Shown: positions 43,862 through 52,608 of the stretch, piece after piece
Layout: each line of letters starts with the position of its first letter
Numbering within the stretch: the first letter of the stretch is position 1
NCBI GenBank assembly: GCA_050015355.1
Contig: JBEKBO010000015.1
Span: 1-62,340, forward strand
Direction: 5' to 3'
Origin: CAWBRT01 sp050015355
GTDB taxonomy: Bacteria; Acidobacteriota; Terriglobia; Terriglobales; Acidobacteriaceae
DNA: 62,340 bases
Notes under the pieces: generated by a model
Database searches by the model: none
Told to the model about the DNA's origin: nothing
What the model saw: the letters and a program-made list of their open reading frames with translations, nothing else
Position numbers and translations under genes: made by a program

Positions 43862-43874
43862 GAAAGAATCGAGA

Positions 43875-44435
43875 ATGGCAGAGCAAAGCGCAACAACAGT
43901 TCCACCAACCGATAAGGAAATACTGATTGCACGCCTGCAAGAGGGGCGCAACCGGTATCTTTGCGCTTTCCACGGAGTGCTCGATAGCAGTTCAACGTGG
44001 CGCAGGACGCCCGGCACCTGGTCGATTCTCGAGTGCGCGGAGCACGTCGCGGTGGCCGAGGAGCAGATGCTTCGAGTGTGGGAGAAGCTGGCCGAATCCG
44101 GCTCGTCCGACCCGGCGAAGGACGTGAGTATCCTGGCGCTAGCCCACGACCGAACGCGCAAAAACAAGGCTCCCGAACGCTCCGAGCCGAAAGGACGCTG
44201 CGATAGCCTGTTCGAGGCGCTCGAACGCTTCCGGAGCGCGCGCGACCGCACTTTGCAGTTTGCCGAAAGCATCTCGGTCGAAGAGCTTCGCGCCAAGGTC
44301 GTGCCGCATCCGCTGGCGGGCACGCTGGACGGCTACCAGTTGCTGACGCTCATGGCAGTGCATCCCGAGCGCCACGCCTTGCAGGTGGAAGAAATCAAGA
44401 CAGACCCGGAATTCCCGAGTGGTCAACATCCGTAG
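43875..44435 (+). CDS. DinB/YfiT-like four-helix metal-binding protein inside the nuo operon
   Basis: A 186-residue helical protein of the DinB superfamily. The likely metal triad is His57 (ECAEHVAVAEEQ), His163 and His167 (HPERHALQ), the usual spacing for these folds. DinB-like proteins bind Ni or Zn, and some are thiol-dependent S-transferases, including bacillithiol-dependent ones. It lies 13 bases after nuoF and 53 before nuoG. A functional link to complex I is not established; insertion into the operon may be neutral. Confidence 0.8.
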   Translation: MAEQSATTVPPTDKEILIARLQEGRNRYLCAFHGVLDSSSTWRRTPGTWSILECAEHVAVAEEQMLRVWEKLAESGSSDPAKDVSILALAHDRTRKNKAPERSEPKGRCDSLFEALERFRSARDRTLQFAESISVEELRAKVVPHPLAGTLDGYQLLTLMAVHPERHALQVEEIKTDPEFPSGQHP

Positions 44436-44441
44436 GCTCTG

Positions 44442-44472
44442 CCCCAACAAGCCAACCAAGGGCTTGTCGGGG
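44442..44472. repeat. Constant-frame hairpin inside the nuo operon
   Basis: CCCCAACAAGCC (44442-44453) pairs with GGCTTGTCGGGG (44461-44472) with one mismatch around AACCAAG, followed by ACCCCGG. It sits between the DinB-like gene and nuoG. Confidence 0.8.
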
Positions 44473-44488
44473 ACCCCGGTGAGTTTTC

Positions 44489-46861
44489 ATGGCAGACGCA
44501 CCCAAACTCGTCAAGATTACCGTTAACGGCAAGGCCTTATCGGTTCCTGCCGGCACGCTGCTGATCGATGCCTGCAAGAATACAGGCATCGAAGTGCCTT
44601 CGTTCTGCTATTACCCCGGGCTTTCGCTGCAGGGCGCCTGCCGCATGTGCCTGGTGGAAGTCGAAAAGCTGCCGAAGCTTCAGACCGCCTGCACCACGCA
44701 GGTTGGCGAGGGCATGGTCGTGCACACCGAGACCGAAAAGGTTGTGCAGGCGCGCAAGAGCATGCTCGAGTTGCTGCTTGCCAATCATCCGCTGGATTGT
44801 CCTGTCTGCGACGCCGGAGGCGAGTGCGAGTTGCAGGACATGACGTTCAAGTATGGAGCGTCGGAGTCGAAGTTTATCGACATCAAGAGCCACCGCGACG
44901 AGCAGCAATGGTCCCCTGTCGTCTTCTTTGACCGCCCGCGCTGCATTCTGTGCTATCGCTGCATCCGCGTCTGCGGCGAGGGCATGGACGTGTGGGCGCT
45001 GGGCATCCAAAACCGCGGCCAGAGTTCGGTTATCGCTCCTAACAATAGCGATCACCTCGAGTGCGAAGAATGCGGCATGTGCATCGACATCTGTCCGGTC
45101 GGCGCACTTACCTCGGGAGCTTACCGATACAAGACGCGTCCGTGGGAGATGAACCACGTCGGCACCGTCTGCACCCACTGCGGCGATGGTTGCCTCACGA
45201 CGCTGGGCTGCCGCCGCAGCGACAGCGGCATGGAGATCGTGCGCGGAGACAATCGCGACAAGAGCGGCATCAACGGCGATTTTCTCTGCATCAAGGGACG
45301 CTACGCCTTCGATTTCGCCAACCATCCCGAGCGCATCAAGCAGCCAATGGTGCGCCGCGATGGCAGGCTTGTTCCCGTCGCCTGGACGGAAGCAATCGAT
45401 ACCGTCGCCCGCAACTTTCGCGAGATCATCGCTCGCCACGGCGCGGATGCAATCGGCGTTATCGGTTCCAACCGCACCACGAACGAAGAGAATTATCTGC
45501 TTCAGAAGTTCGCGCGTCTGGTGCTGGGAACCAATAATATCGACCATCACCGCACGGCGGATTATCCGTCTTTCGCCAAGGCCCTCGCCGGGAATAACGC
45601 GAAAACGGCGAGCATGCGCGAGGTCTTCCAGGCGCCAGCGATCCTGCTGGTCGGCAACGATCCGACGAATCAGCATCCGCTGCTGGCGTGGCAGATCCGC
45701 AACAACGTACGGCTGCATCGCGCCAAGCTGCACATCGTCAACTCGCAACCCATCAAGCTCGGCAGACAGGCGGCCAGCTTCACGCAGCTTCCGGCGGGAA
45801 GCGAAGGTAAGTTCGCCCAATACCTTGCCGGAGATGATTCCGCCGCGCAAGCCATCACGGGAATTGCACCCGAAGCGCTCTCCAAGTTGCGCGACACACT
45901 CAGGACCGAACCAGATTTGGTTATCATTTTCGGCTCCGAACTTCGCGGAGACGACGTAGCGGCCCTGGTAAGATTCGGCGCCCCACAGCAAGCGCGATTC
46001 ATCTGCCTCGGCGATTACGCTAACTCGCGTGGGGCTGCCGATATGGGGCTCTACCCTGACCTGCTGCCCGGCTACGCTCCGCTCGCTTCCGGCTCGATCT
46101 TCGACGCTGAGTGGGGAGGGCGGATCCCGGCGCAGCCCGGCTTGAGCCTCGCGCAAATGCTCGACGCCGCTCGCGATCTCAAGCTTCATGCCCTGTATGT
46201 GGTCGGCTCCAACCCGGTTGCGCGCTACGCGGTGGACCCCTTCATTCTGCACACTCCTTTCCTGGTGGTCCAGGATATGTTCATGACGGAAACAGCGATG
46301 CTGGCGGACGTAATTCTGCCGGCGGCGAACGCCTACGAGAAGGCCGGCACATTCACCAATACCTGCGGCGATTTGCAGTTGTTGAAGAAAGCGGGCGATG
46401 TTGCGACCGTCAAAAGCGATTTTGAGATCATTGTGCGCATTGCGGAAAAGATGGGCTTCGACATCCGCAAGCTTGTGCCGTTCGGCGGCGGCATGCGCGC
46501 CGATTTCGGCCAGACGCGCGGCGCGCAGTCGGGCGAGGCCGACCGTCATGCGGTTTGGCTTCGCGCCCGCGGGCTTGAGCCAAAGGTGTCGCCATTCGAT
46601 CCGGCCGCGGTGCTCGACGAGATTCAGCGGTTGGTCCCGGGCTACGATGTCTCCCGGCTGGGGTTGCTGGCCGGCAACGATCAGCCGACTCGACTGGTAA
46701 ACATTCAACCGGCGGGGATTCAGAGTCATCCGGAATGGATCGTTCCCTCGCAGGACGCGCTGTTTACCTCCGGTACGCTTGGCCGTTATTCGAATACGCT
46801 GAACTCAGTGATGGAGAATAAGAGCAAATCTCGGGTTGACACCGAAGTTGTGGCTGACTGA
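44489..46861 (+). CDS. nuoG: NADH-quinone oxidoreductase subunit G
   Basis: A 790-residue subunit of the NADH module. Cluster ligands are visible in order: 2Fe-2S N1b in CYYPGLSLQGACRMC, N5 around HPLDCPVCDAGGECEL, N4 with CGMCIDICPVGAL, and a later CTHCGDGC. The rest is a molybdopterin-oxidoreductase-like domain (IGVIGSNRTTNEENYLLQKF, ILLVGNDPTNQHPLLAW) that has no cofactor role in complex I. Length is normal for the short form. Confidence 0.97.
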   Translation: MADAPKLVKITVNGKALSVPAGTLLIDACKNTGIEVPSFCYYPGLSLQGACRMCLVEVEKLPKLQTACTTQVGEGMVVHTETEKVVQARKSMLELLLANHPLDCPVCDAGGECELQDMTFKYGASESKFIDIKSHRDEQQWSPVVFFDRPRCILCYRCIRVCGEGMDVWALGIQNRGQSSVIAPNNSDHLECEECGMCIDICPVGALTSGAYRYKTRPWEMNHVGTVCTHCGDGCLTTLGCRRSDSGMEIVRGDNRDKSGINGDFLCIKGRYAFDFANHPERIKQPMVRRDGRLVPVAWTEAIDTVARNFREIIARHGADAIGVIGSNRTTNEENYLLQKFARLVLGTNNIDHHRTADYPSFAKALAGNNAKTASMREVFQAPAILLVGNDPTNQHPLLAWQIRNNVRLHRAKLHIVNSQPIKLGRQAASFTQLPAGSEGKFAQYLAGDDSAAQAITGIAPEALSKLRDTLRTEPDLVIIFGSELRGDDVAALVRFGAPQQARFICLGDYANSRGAADMGLYPDLLPGYAPLASGSIFDAEWGGRIPAQPGLSLAQMLDAARDLKLHALYVVGSNPVARYAVDPFILHTPFLVVQDMFMTETAMLADVILPAANAYEKAGTFTNTCGDLQLLKKAGDVATVKSDFEIIVRIAEKMGFDIRKLVPFGGGMRADFGQTRGAQSGEADRHAVWLRARGLEPKVSPFDPAAVLDEIQRLVPGYDVSRLGLLAGNDQPTRLVNIQPAGIQSHPEWIVPSQDALFTSGTLGRYSNTLNSVMENKSKSRVDTEVVAD

Positions 46862-46926
46862 CCGGCTGCTTGCGGCAGCAGGTTTGCCGTTCGCGGATTT
46901 GCTGTTTCACGAAGGAACGAAGCAAC

Positions 46927-48042
46927 GTGAGTGCGGGTATGCTCCGCGAAGCAAGTTTGCTCTTGGGAATGCATGACTCAATGAATGTCGGAATGTTTTT
47001 GCTCGTCGCCATCATCAAGATCGCGATTACCGTCGGCGTGCTGCTGACGATTGTGGCCTACTCCGTCTGGCTGGAGCGGAAGGTGGTGGGCCACATGCAG
47101 AACCGCTGGGGACCTACCCGCGTCGGTCCATTCGGCCTGCTGCAGCCGCTTGCTGACGGCATCAAGTTCATCCTGAAGGAAGACTTGACGCCGCCTTATG
47201 TCAATCGGACTTTGTTCATTCTGGCCCCGATGCTTGCCCTGGTGATGGCGCTGACTTCGATTGCTCTTGTGCCTATTGGACCAAACATCACCGTCGGCAG
47301 CGTAACCACTCCTATTCAGATTACCGGGGTCGAGACGGCAAACAATCAGCCGGCCGATATCGGCATCGGCCTGCTCATCATCCTTGGCGTTACCTCGCTT
47401 GGAGTTTACGGCATCGCGCTTGCCGGGTGGTCGTCCAACAGCAAGTACTCGTTGCTCGGCGCTTTGCGCGCCAGCGCGCAAATGATTAGCTATGAGGTTG
47501 CGCTCGGGCTGTCACTGGTGGGCGTACTGATGGTTTCCGGGTCGTTCAGTCTGCGAACCATCGTCGAGCGGCAACTAGGCAGTCCGTGGCACTGGAACAT
47601 CTTTAATGGTGGCTGGCAAATCGTAGCCTTCTTCATTTATCTGATGGCGGCTTTTGCCGAAACCAACCGCATTCCATTCGACCTCGCCGAGGCGGAGACC
47701 GAACTCGTGGCCGGTTATCACACCGAGTACAGCTCGATGAAGTTCGCCATGTTCTTCATGGCCGAGTACGCCAACATGGTGACCGTAGCTTGCCTGGCGT
47801 CGGTCATGTTTCTGGGCGGATGGAGTGGACCTGTTTTCGGACCGCCGATCCTGCAATCGCTGCTTCCAATCCTGTGGTTTTTGGCGCGCGTATTTTGCTT
47901 TATCTTTCTTTACATCTGGGTGCGCGGCACGCTGCCGCGCTTCCGCTACGATCAACTGATGGGGTTCGGCTGGAAGTTTCTTTTGCCGCTCTCAATCGCC
48001 AACATTCTTGTTACCGGGCTGATTGTGGCCCTGCGGGCGTAA
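46927..48042 (+). CDS. nuoH: NADH-quinone oxidoreductase subunit H
   Basis: A membrane subunit of about 371 residues that forms part of the quinone channel. Conserved segments are VWLERKVVGHMQNRWGPTRV, LQPLADGIKFILKED, and AETNRIPFDLAEAETELVAG. The start is uncertain: GTG 46927 has AAGGA upstream, while ATG 46969 and 46981 give shorter N-termini closer to the family. The next gene is nuoJ, so nuoI is missing from its usual place. Confidence 0.93.
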   Translation: MSAGMLREASLLLGMHDSMNVGMFLLVAIIKIAITVGVLLTIVAYSVWLERKVVGHMQNRWGPTRVGPFGLLQPLADGIKFILKEDLTPPYVNRTLFILAPMLALVMALTSIALVPIGPNITVGSVTTPIQITGVETANNQPADIGIGLLIILGVTSLGVYGIALAGWSSNSKYSLLGALRASAQMISYEVALGLSLVGVLMVSGSFSLRTIVERQLGSPWHWNIFNGGWQIVAFFIYLMAAFAETNRIPFDLAEAETELVAGYHTEYSSMKFAMFFMAEYANMVTVACLASVMFLGGWSGPVFGPPILQSLLPILWFLARVFCFIFLYIWVRGTLPRFRYDQLMGFGWKFLLPLSIANILVTGLIVALRA

Positions 48043-48060
48043 CCCGCGGGTGTATAACCG

Positions 48061-48561
48061 ATGTCGCACCTTATTCTGTTTCTGATCTTCGCGGCCCTGT
48101 GCGTGGGAGGAGCGATTAACCTCCTGGTGCAGCGCCATCCGATCAACAGCGCGCTGTCTCTCGTGCTCGTCACGGGCTCGCTCGCTCTGATCTACCTCTT
48201 GCTCGGCGCAGAGTTTGTTGCCGCCATTCAAATCATCATTTACGCAGGCGCAGTGATGGTGCTGTTCATTTTCGTCATCATGCTGCTCAATGCCGGCGCC
48301 GAAGAAGAGACCAAGGGCAGCCGGGTGGCGATTTTGTTAGGCGTGCCAGGACTGATTCTGGGACTCTCCACGGCCACCTGGGTGTTAGCCACCCGCTATC
48401 CCGGCCCGGGTTCGGTCATAATCGGCCAGCTACACGGCACCGCCCCTGGCATGGGGCGCCTTCTCTTCCGGGATTTCCTGCTGCCGTTCGAGGTGACCTC
48501 GGTGCTGATCCTGATCGCGATTATGGGCGCCGTAGTTCTGGCGCGGAGAGGAAGCGACTGA
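48061..48561 (+). CDS. nuoJ: NADH-quinone oxidoreductase subunit J
   Basis: A 166-residue membrane subunit with five helices. The family motif EFVAAIQIIIYAGAVMVLFI is intact, including the pi-bulge helix region. It ends one base into nuoK (TGATG), so J and K are coupled. It follows nuoH directly. Confidence 0.95.
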   Translation: MSHLILFLIFAALCVGGAINLLVQRHPINSALSLVLVTGSLALIYLLLGAEFVAAIQIIIYAGAVMVLFIFVIMLLNAGAEEETKGSRVAILLGVPGLILGLSTATWVLATRYPGPGSVIIGQLHGTAPGMGRLLFRDFLLPFEVTSVLILIAIMGAVVLARRGSD

Positions 48562-48863
48562 TGGTGCCGATTTCCTATTATCTTGTGCTGAGCGCGATCC
48601 TGTTTGCCTGCGGGGTTGCGGGCTTCCTCATCAAGCGCAACATCATCACCATCTTCATGTCGATCGAACTGATGCTGAACGCGGTGAACCTCACCTTCGT
48701 GACCTTTGCCGCGCAGTGGCAGGCGCTGAGCGGCTATATCTTCGTTTTTTTCGTGATGGTAGTGGCGGCCGCTGAAGCCGCCGTTGGATTTGCGATCATC
48801 ATTGCCGTCTTCCGCACGCGCGAAACCCTGAATGTCGACCGCGTGAATTTGCTGAAGCTATGA
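48561..48863 (+). CDS. nuoK: NADH-quinone oxidoreductase subunit K
   Basis: A 100-residue, three-helix membrane subunit with the proton-path Glu in NIITIFMSIELMLNAVNLTF and a second in AAEAAVGFAIII. It overlaps nuoL by four bases (ATGA). Normal length. Confidence 0.96.
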   Translation: MVPISYYLVLSAILFACGVAGFLIKRNIITIFMSIELMLNAVNLTFVTFAAQWQALSGYIFVFFVMVVAAAEAAVGFAIIIAVFRTRETLNVDRVNLLKL

Positions 48864-50962
48864 CCTTGAATCTCTGGTTGATTCCAGTTTTGCCCGCCGC
48901 GGGCGCCGCCATCAATGGATTTTTCGGCCGGCGGTTCTCGAACAAGATGGTGAGCGCCGTCGCCTTGGCCTCGACGGCGGCATCGTTCGCCTGGGCGCTG
49001 TTGGCGGCGATACGCCTGCTTGGCATGCCGGCCGATCAGCTCCCCTATATCGAACGAATCGGGGTCTGGCTGCGCAGCGGCGACTTCGTGGTGGAGTACG
49101 GCTTCTATCTCGATCACCTCTCGATGATCATGATGCTGGTGGTCACCGGCGTCGGCTTTCTCATCCATGTCTACTCGGTCGGATACATGGGGCACGAGGG
49201 CGGATACTACCGCTTTTTCAGCTACCTAAACCTGTTCATGTTCTTCATGCTCACGCTGGTGCTGGCGGACAACTACCTGCTCATGTTCGTCGGCTGGGAG
49301 GGCGTGGGCCTCGCTTCCTATTTGCTGATTGGCTTCTTCTTTTTGCGCGATTCGGCGGCGAACGCCGGGAAAAAAGCGTTCATCGCCAACCGCGTCGGCG
49401 ATTTCGGTTTCCTCATTGCCTTGTTCCTGCTGGTTAAGCACTTCGGCACCCTCCAGTACACGGACATATTCCACAAGGTTGCGGAGTTCTCGCCTGGCAT
49501 CGAGTCCGGAGCCGGTCTGCTGACTGCCATCGCGCTGCTGATGCTGGTCGGCGCCACCGGTAAATCGGCGCAGATTCCTCTCTACGTCTGGCTGCCTGAC
49601 GCGATGGAAGGTCCGACGCCGGTCTCCGCCCTGATCCATGCGGCCACCATGGTTACCGCCGGCGTTTACATGATTGCGCGCTCCAACGCCATCTTCAGCC
49701 GGTCAACGACTGCGCTTGCGGTCGTCGCCATCATCGGCTGCCTGACCTCGTTCTTTGCCGCGACCATCGGAATCACCCAGACGGACATCAAGCGTGTGCT
49801 CGCCTACTCCACGGTTTCGCAGCTCGGATACATGTTCCTGGCCTGCGGCGTGGCCGCGTACTCGGCGGGTATTTTCCACCTGATGACGCACGCCTTTTTC
49901 AAAGCGCTACTCTTCCTCGGCGCCGGCTCGGCGATTCACGCCGTCGGCGGCGAACAGGATATGCGCAAGATGGGCGGCCTGAAGAAGTACGCGCCCTATA
50001 CGTTCTGGACCATGCTGATCGCCACGTGTGCGATCGCCGGGATTCCGGGGCTCTCGGGTTTCTTCTCTAAGGATGAGATCCTCTGGCAGGCTTTCTCCAG
50101 CCCGCATGGACACTGGGCGTTTTGGTTGCTCGGCATCACTACGGCGTTCATGACCAGCTTTTACATGTTCCGGTTGCTGTTCATGACTTTCTTCAACGAA
50201 TATCGCGGTCCCGTCGCCGCGCAGCACACTTCACATGAGGCCCAACCGCACGCCGCCACGGCCTCGGCCGAACACGCCGGACACACGCATGCCGTGCCCC
50301 CGCAGGCTCCTCCGACCAATGCTCACGATCACGGAGGCCATGGAGAACCGCACGAAAGTCCTTGGGCAATGGTGGTTCCGCTCGTGCTGCTTGCCGTGTT
50401 GTCCGTCATCGGGGGATATGTGGGCGTGCCCAAAGCGCTCCACGGCGGAAATCACATCGAGCACTTTCTGGCACCGGTCATGCCGACCATCACGGCGGAA
50501 GCAGCGGGAACAGCACACGGGGGCGCGCATCCCGAGCAGGAGCAGTCGCAGGCCGCTGAGGACAGTTCGCTGGAGTTGACGCTGACGGGCGTCTCGGTGG
50601 CGGTTGCGTTTGCGGGCCTCGGTCTCGCTTGGCTTTTATACGTCAAGCGGCGCGACCTGCCGGCCAAAATCGCCAATTCGCTTGGCGGCCTTTACACGGC
50701 CGTGCTGAATAAGTATTACGTCGACGAAATCTACGGCGCGGCCATCATCGGCCCGCTGATTGCTTTTTCCACTCGCGTGCTCTGGCGCGGAATCGACGCC
50801 ACGCTGATTGACGGAAGCGTGAACAGCGGCGCGCAGGGCGTGCGTGAGATTGGCGATTCGCTGCGTCACCAACAGTCCGGCAACATCCGCTCTTATGCCG
50901 GTTGGGTTACGGCCGGAGCGGCGCTGGTCATCCTCTACATGGTTTGGATGGGAACGCGATGA
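48860..50962 (+). CDS. nuoL: NADH-quinone oxidoreductase subunit L, copy 1
   Basis: A 700-residue antiporter-like proton channel at the tip of the membrane arm. Motifs include GWEGVGLASYLLIGFFF, PLYVWLPDAMEGPTPVSALI with the channel Lys/His pattern, HAATMVTAGVYMIARS, and SKDEILWQAF. Residues about 455-500 form an unusual His-rich cytoplasmic or periplasmic loop (HTSHEAQPHAA, EHAGHTHA, HDHGGHGEPHES). The long lateral helix region is C-terminal. It is coupled to nuoK and nuoM. Confidence 0.97.
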   Translation: MTLNLWLIPVLPAAGAAINGFFGRRFSNKMVSAVALASTAASFAWALLAAIRLLGMPADQLPYIERIGVWLRSGDFVVEYGFYLDHLSMIMMLVVTGVGFLIHVYSVGYMGHEGGYYRFFSYLNLFMFFMLTLVLADNYLLMFVGWEGVGLASYLLIGFFFLRDSAANAGKKAFIANRVGDFGFLIALFLLVKHFGTLQYTDIFHKVAEFSPGIESGAGLLTAIALLMLVGATGKSAQIPLYVWLPDAMEGPTPVSALIHAATMVTAGVYMIARSNAIFSRSTTALAVVAIIGCLTSFFAATIGITQTDIKRVLAYSTVSQLGYMFLACGVAAYSAGIFHLMTHAFFKALLFLGAGSAIHAVGGEQDMRKMGGLKKYAPYTFWTMLIATCAIAGIPGLSGFFSKDEILWQAFSSPHGHWAFWLLGITTAFMTSFYMFRLLFMTFFNEYRGPVAAQHTSHEAQPHAATASAEHAGHTHAVPPQAPPTNAHDHGGHGEPHESPWAMVVPLVLLAVLSVIGGYVGVPKALHGGNHIEHFLAPVMPTITAEAAGTAHGGAHPEQEQSQAAEDSSLELTLTGVSVAVAFAGLGLAWLLYVKRRDLPAKIANSLGGLYTAVLNKYYVDEIYGAAIIGPLIAFSTRVLWRGIDATLIDGSVNSGAQGVREIGDSLRHQQSGNIRSYAGWVTAGAALVILYMVWMGTR

Positions 50963-52608
50963 TAGCTGCAAGTGTCAATCCCTACATTCTCACGCTGGTG
51001 ACGTTTGTGCCGGTGTTCGGGGCGCTGCTGCTCGCGTTGTTTCCCCGGCGTGATCGCGACATCCGTGCCTTTGCGTTTCTGGTCAGCATTGTCACGTTCC
51101 TGCTTTCGCTCCATTTGCCCTGGTATTTCCGCGACCAGGTCAAGCAGGCGCAGCCACATCTGACCGCCGGTCACGCTCTGCTGCCGTCGCGTCTCTCGCT
51201 GGCGTATGAAATCGACAAAGCCTGGATTCCGACGCCGAACATCCATTACCACATGGGTATCGACGGCATCTCGCTCTGGCTGGTGCTGCTCACGACGTTC
51301 CTGGTTCCCTTGTGCGTAATGATCTCGTGGCGCTCGATCCGCGACCGGGTGAAGGAATTTTTCATCCTCCTGCTGGTGTTGGAAACGGCAATGATCGGCG
51401 TATTCGTGTCGCTCGATCTTTTTTTGTTTTACTTCTTTTGGGAAGCAACGCTGATCCCGATGGCCTTGCTGATCGGGATGTACGGCCACGAGCGCCGCGT
51501 TTACGCGGCCGTTAAGTTCTTTCTGTACACGATGGTTGCGTCGGTCTTTATGCTCGCCGCAATCATCTGGCTCTACGCCAAGAGCGGAACCTTTGACTTC
51601 GTAACGCTGCAAGCGCTGTTGCAGGCCGGCGCGGTGCCGGGAATGGAGTATGCCGCACAGTGGCTCTTCCTCGGCTTCTTTGTTGCATTTGCGGTTAAGG
51701 TGCCACTCTTCCCGCTGCACACCTGGCTGCCCGACGCGCACGTCGAAGCGCCAGCCGCCGGCTCCGTTCTTTTGGCCGCGGTATTACTGAAGATGGGTAC
51801 TTATGGTCTGTTGCGCTTCAATGTCGGGCTGTTTCCGGAGCAGGCCCGCCGCAACGCCGGCTGGATCGCGATCCTGGCAATCATCGGAATCATTTACGGT
51901 GCGCTGGTTGCCATGGTGCAACCGAATCTGAAAAAACTGGTTGCTTATTCTTCCATCAGCCACCTGGGATTCGTAGTGCTCGGCATCTTCAGCTTCACCA
52001 TGGCCGGAGTTGACGGCGCCGTCTATCAAATGCTGAATCATGGCGTCTCCACCGGCGCGCTGTTCATCCTCTGCGGCATTATCTACGAGCGGCGGCACAC
52101 CTACGAAATCGCGGAGTACGGCGGTCTCGCGACCCCGATGCCTGTCTACGCGACATTCTTCCTGGTCATCACCTTGTCTTCAATAGGCTTGCCGTTGCTG
52201 AACGGTTTTATCGGCGAATACTTGATCCTCACCGGATCGTTTCAGGCAAAGGCTTGGTGGGGCGTGCTTGCGGCAAGCGGTGTGATCTGGAGCGCCTGCT
52301 ATCTGCTCTGGCTCTACCAGCGTCTTTTCTACGGAAGCGTCACGAACCCCGTGAATGCCGGCTTGCCCGATCTTGACCGTCGCGAGCGCAGTTGCCTCTG
52401 GCCGCTCGCAATTGCCGCGCTGGTCATGGGCGTCGCTCCGTCCATGTGGATGAACCGCATCGACCAGTCTGTCGCCCAGATGCTCGCACCATTCCAGAAG
52501 CAGGCTGCTGCTCCGGCGCATCACAGGGTTGCGCCGGCAGACGCGACCCCGGCCGCGCAAGCAGCTATGGCCTCGTTGGAGAAAGCAAACCAGGTGAACG
52601 GCCGATGA
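50959..52608 (+). CDS. nuoM: NADH-quinone oxidoreductase subunit M, copy 1
   Basis: A 549-residue antiporter-like subunit. VPLFPLHTWLPDAHVEAPAA, LLKMGTYGLLRFN, and YSSISHLGFVVLGIF are conserved. It overlaps nuoL and nuoN by four bases each (ATGA), showing translational coupling across L-M-N. The C-terminal 50 residues are Ala/Pro-rich and extend beyond the family core. Confidence 0.97.
   Translation: MIAASVNPYILTLVTFVPVFGALLLALFPRRDRDIRAFAFLVSIVTFLLSLHLPWYFRDQVKQAQPHLTAGHALLPSRLSLAYEIDKAWIPTPNIHYHMGIDGISLWLVLLTTFLVPLCVMISWRSIRDRVKEFFILLLVLETAMIGVFVSLDLFLFYFFWEATLIPMALLIGMYGHERRVYAAVKFFLYTMVASVFMLAAIIWLYAKSGTFDFVTLQALLQAGAVPGMEYAAQWLFLGFFVAFAVKVPLFPLHTWLPDAHVEAPAAGSVLLAAVLLKMGTYGLLRFNVGLFPEQARRNAGWIAILAIIGIIYGALVAMVQPNLKKLVAYSSISHLGFVVLGIFSFTMAGVDGAVYQMLNHGVSTGALFILCGIIYERRHTYEIAEYGGLATPMPVYATFFLVITLSSIGLPLLNGFIGEYLILTGSFQAKAWWGVLAASGVIWSACYLLWLYQRLFYGSVTNPVNAGLPDLDRRERSCLWPLAIAALVMGVAPSMWMNRIDQSVAQMLAPFQKQAAAPAHHRVAPADATPAAQAAMASLEKANQVNGR

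Noticed and set aside
43644..43874. Upstream extension of the DinB-like frame into nuoF
   Set aside because: The extension overlaps the end of nuoF out of frame, and the DinB fold begins after the ATG at 43875.
44537..46729. A 730-codon frame antisense to nuoG
   Set aside because: It is the mirror of a well-supported gene in GC-rich DNA, shows no recognisable motif, and has the Arg/Ala/Asp-rich composition of a shadow frame.
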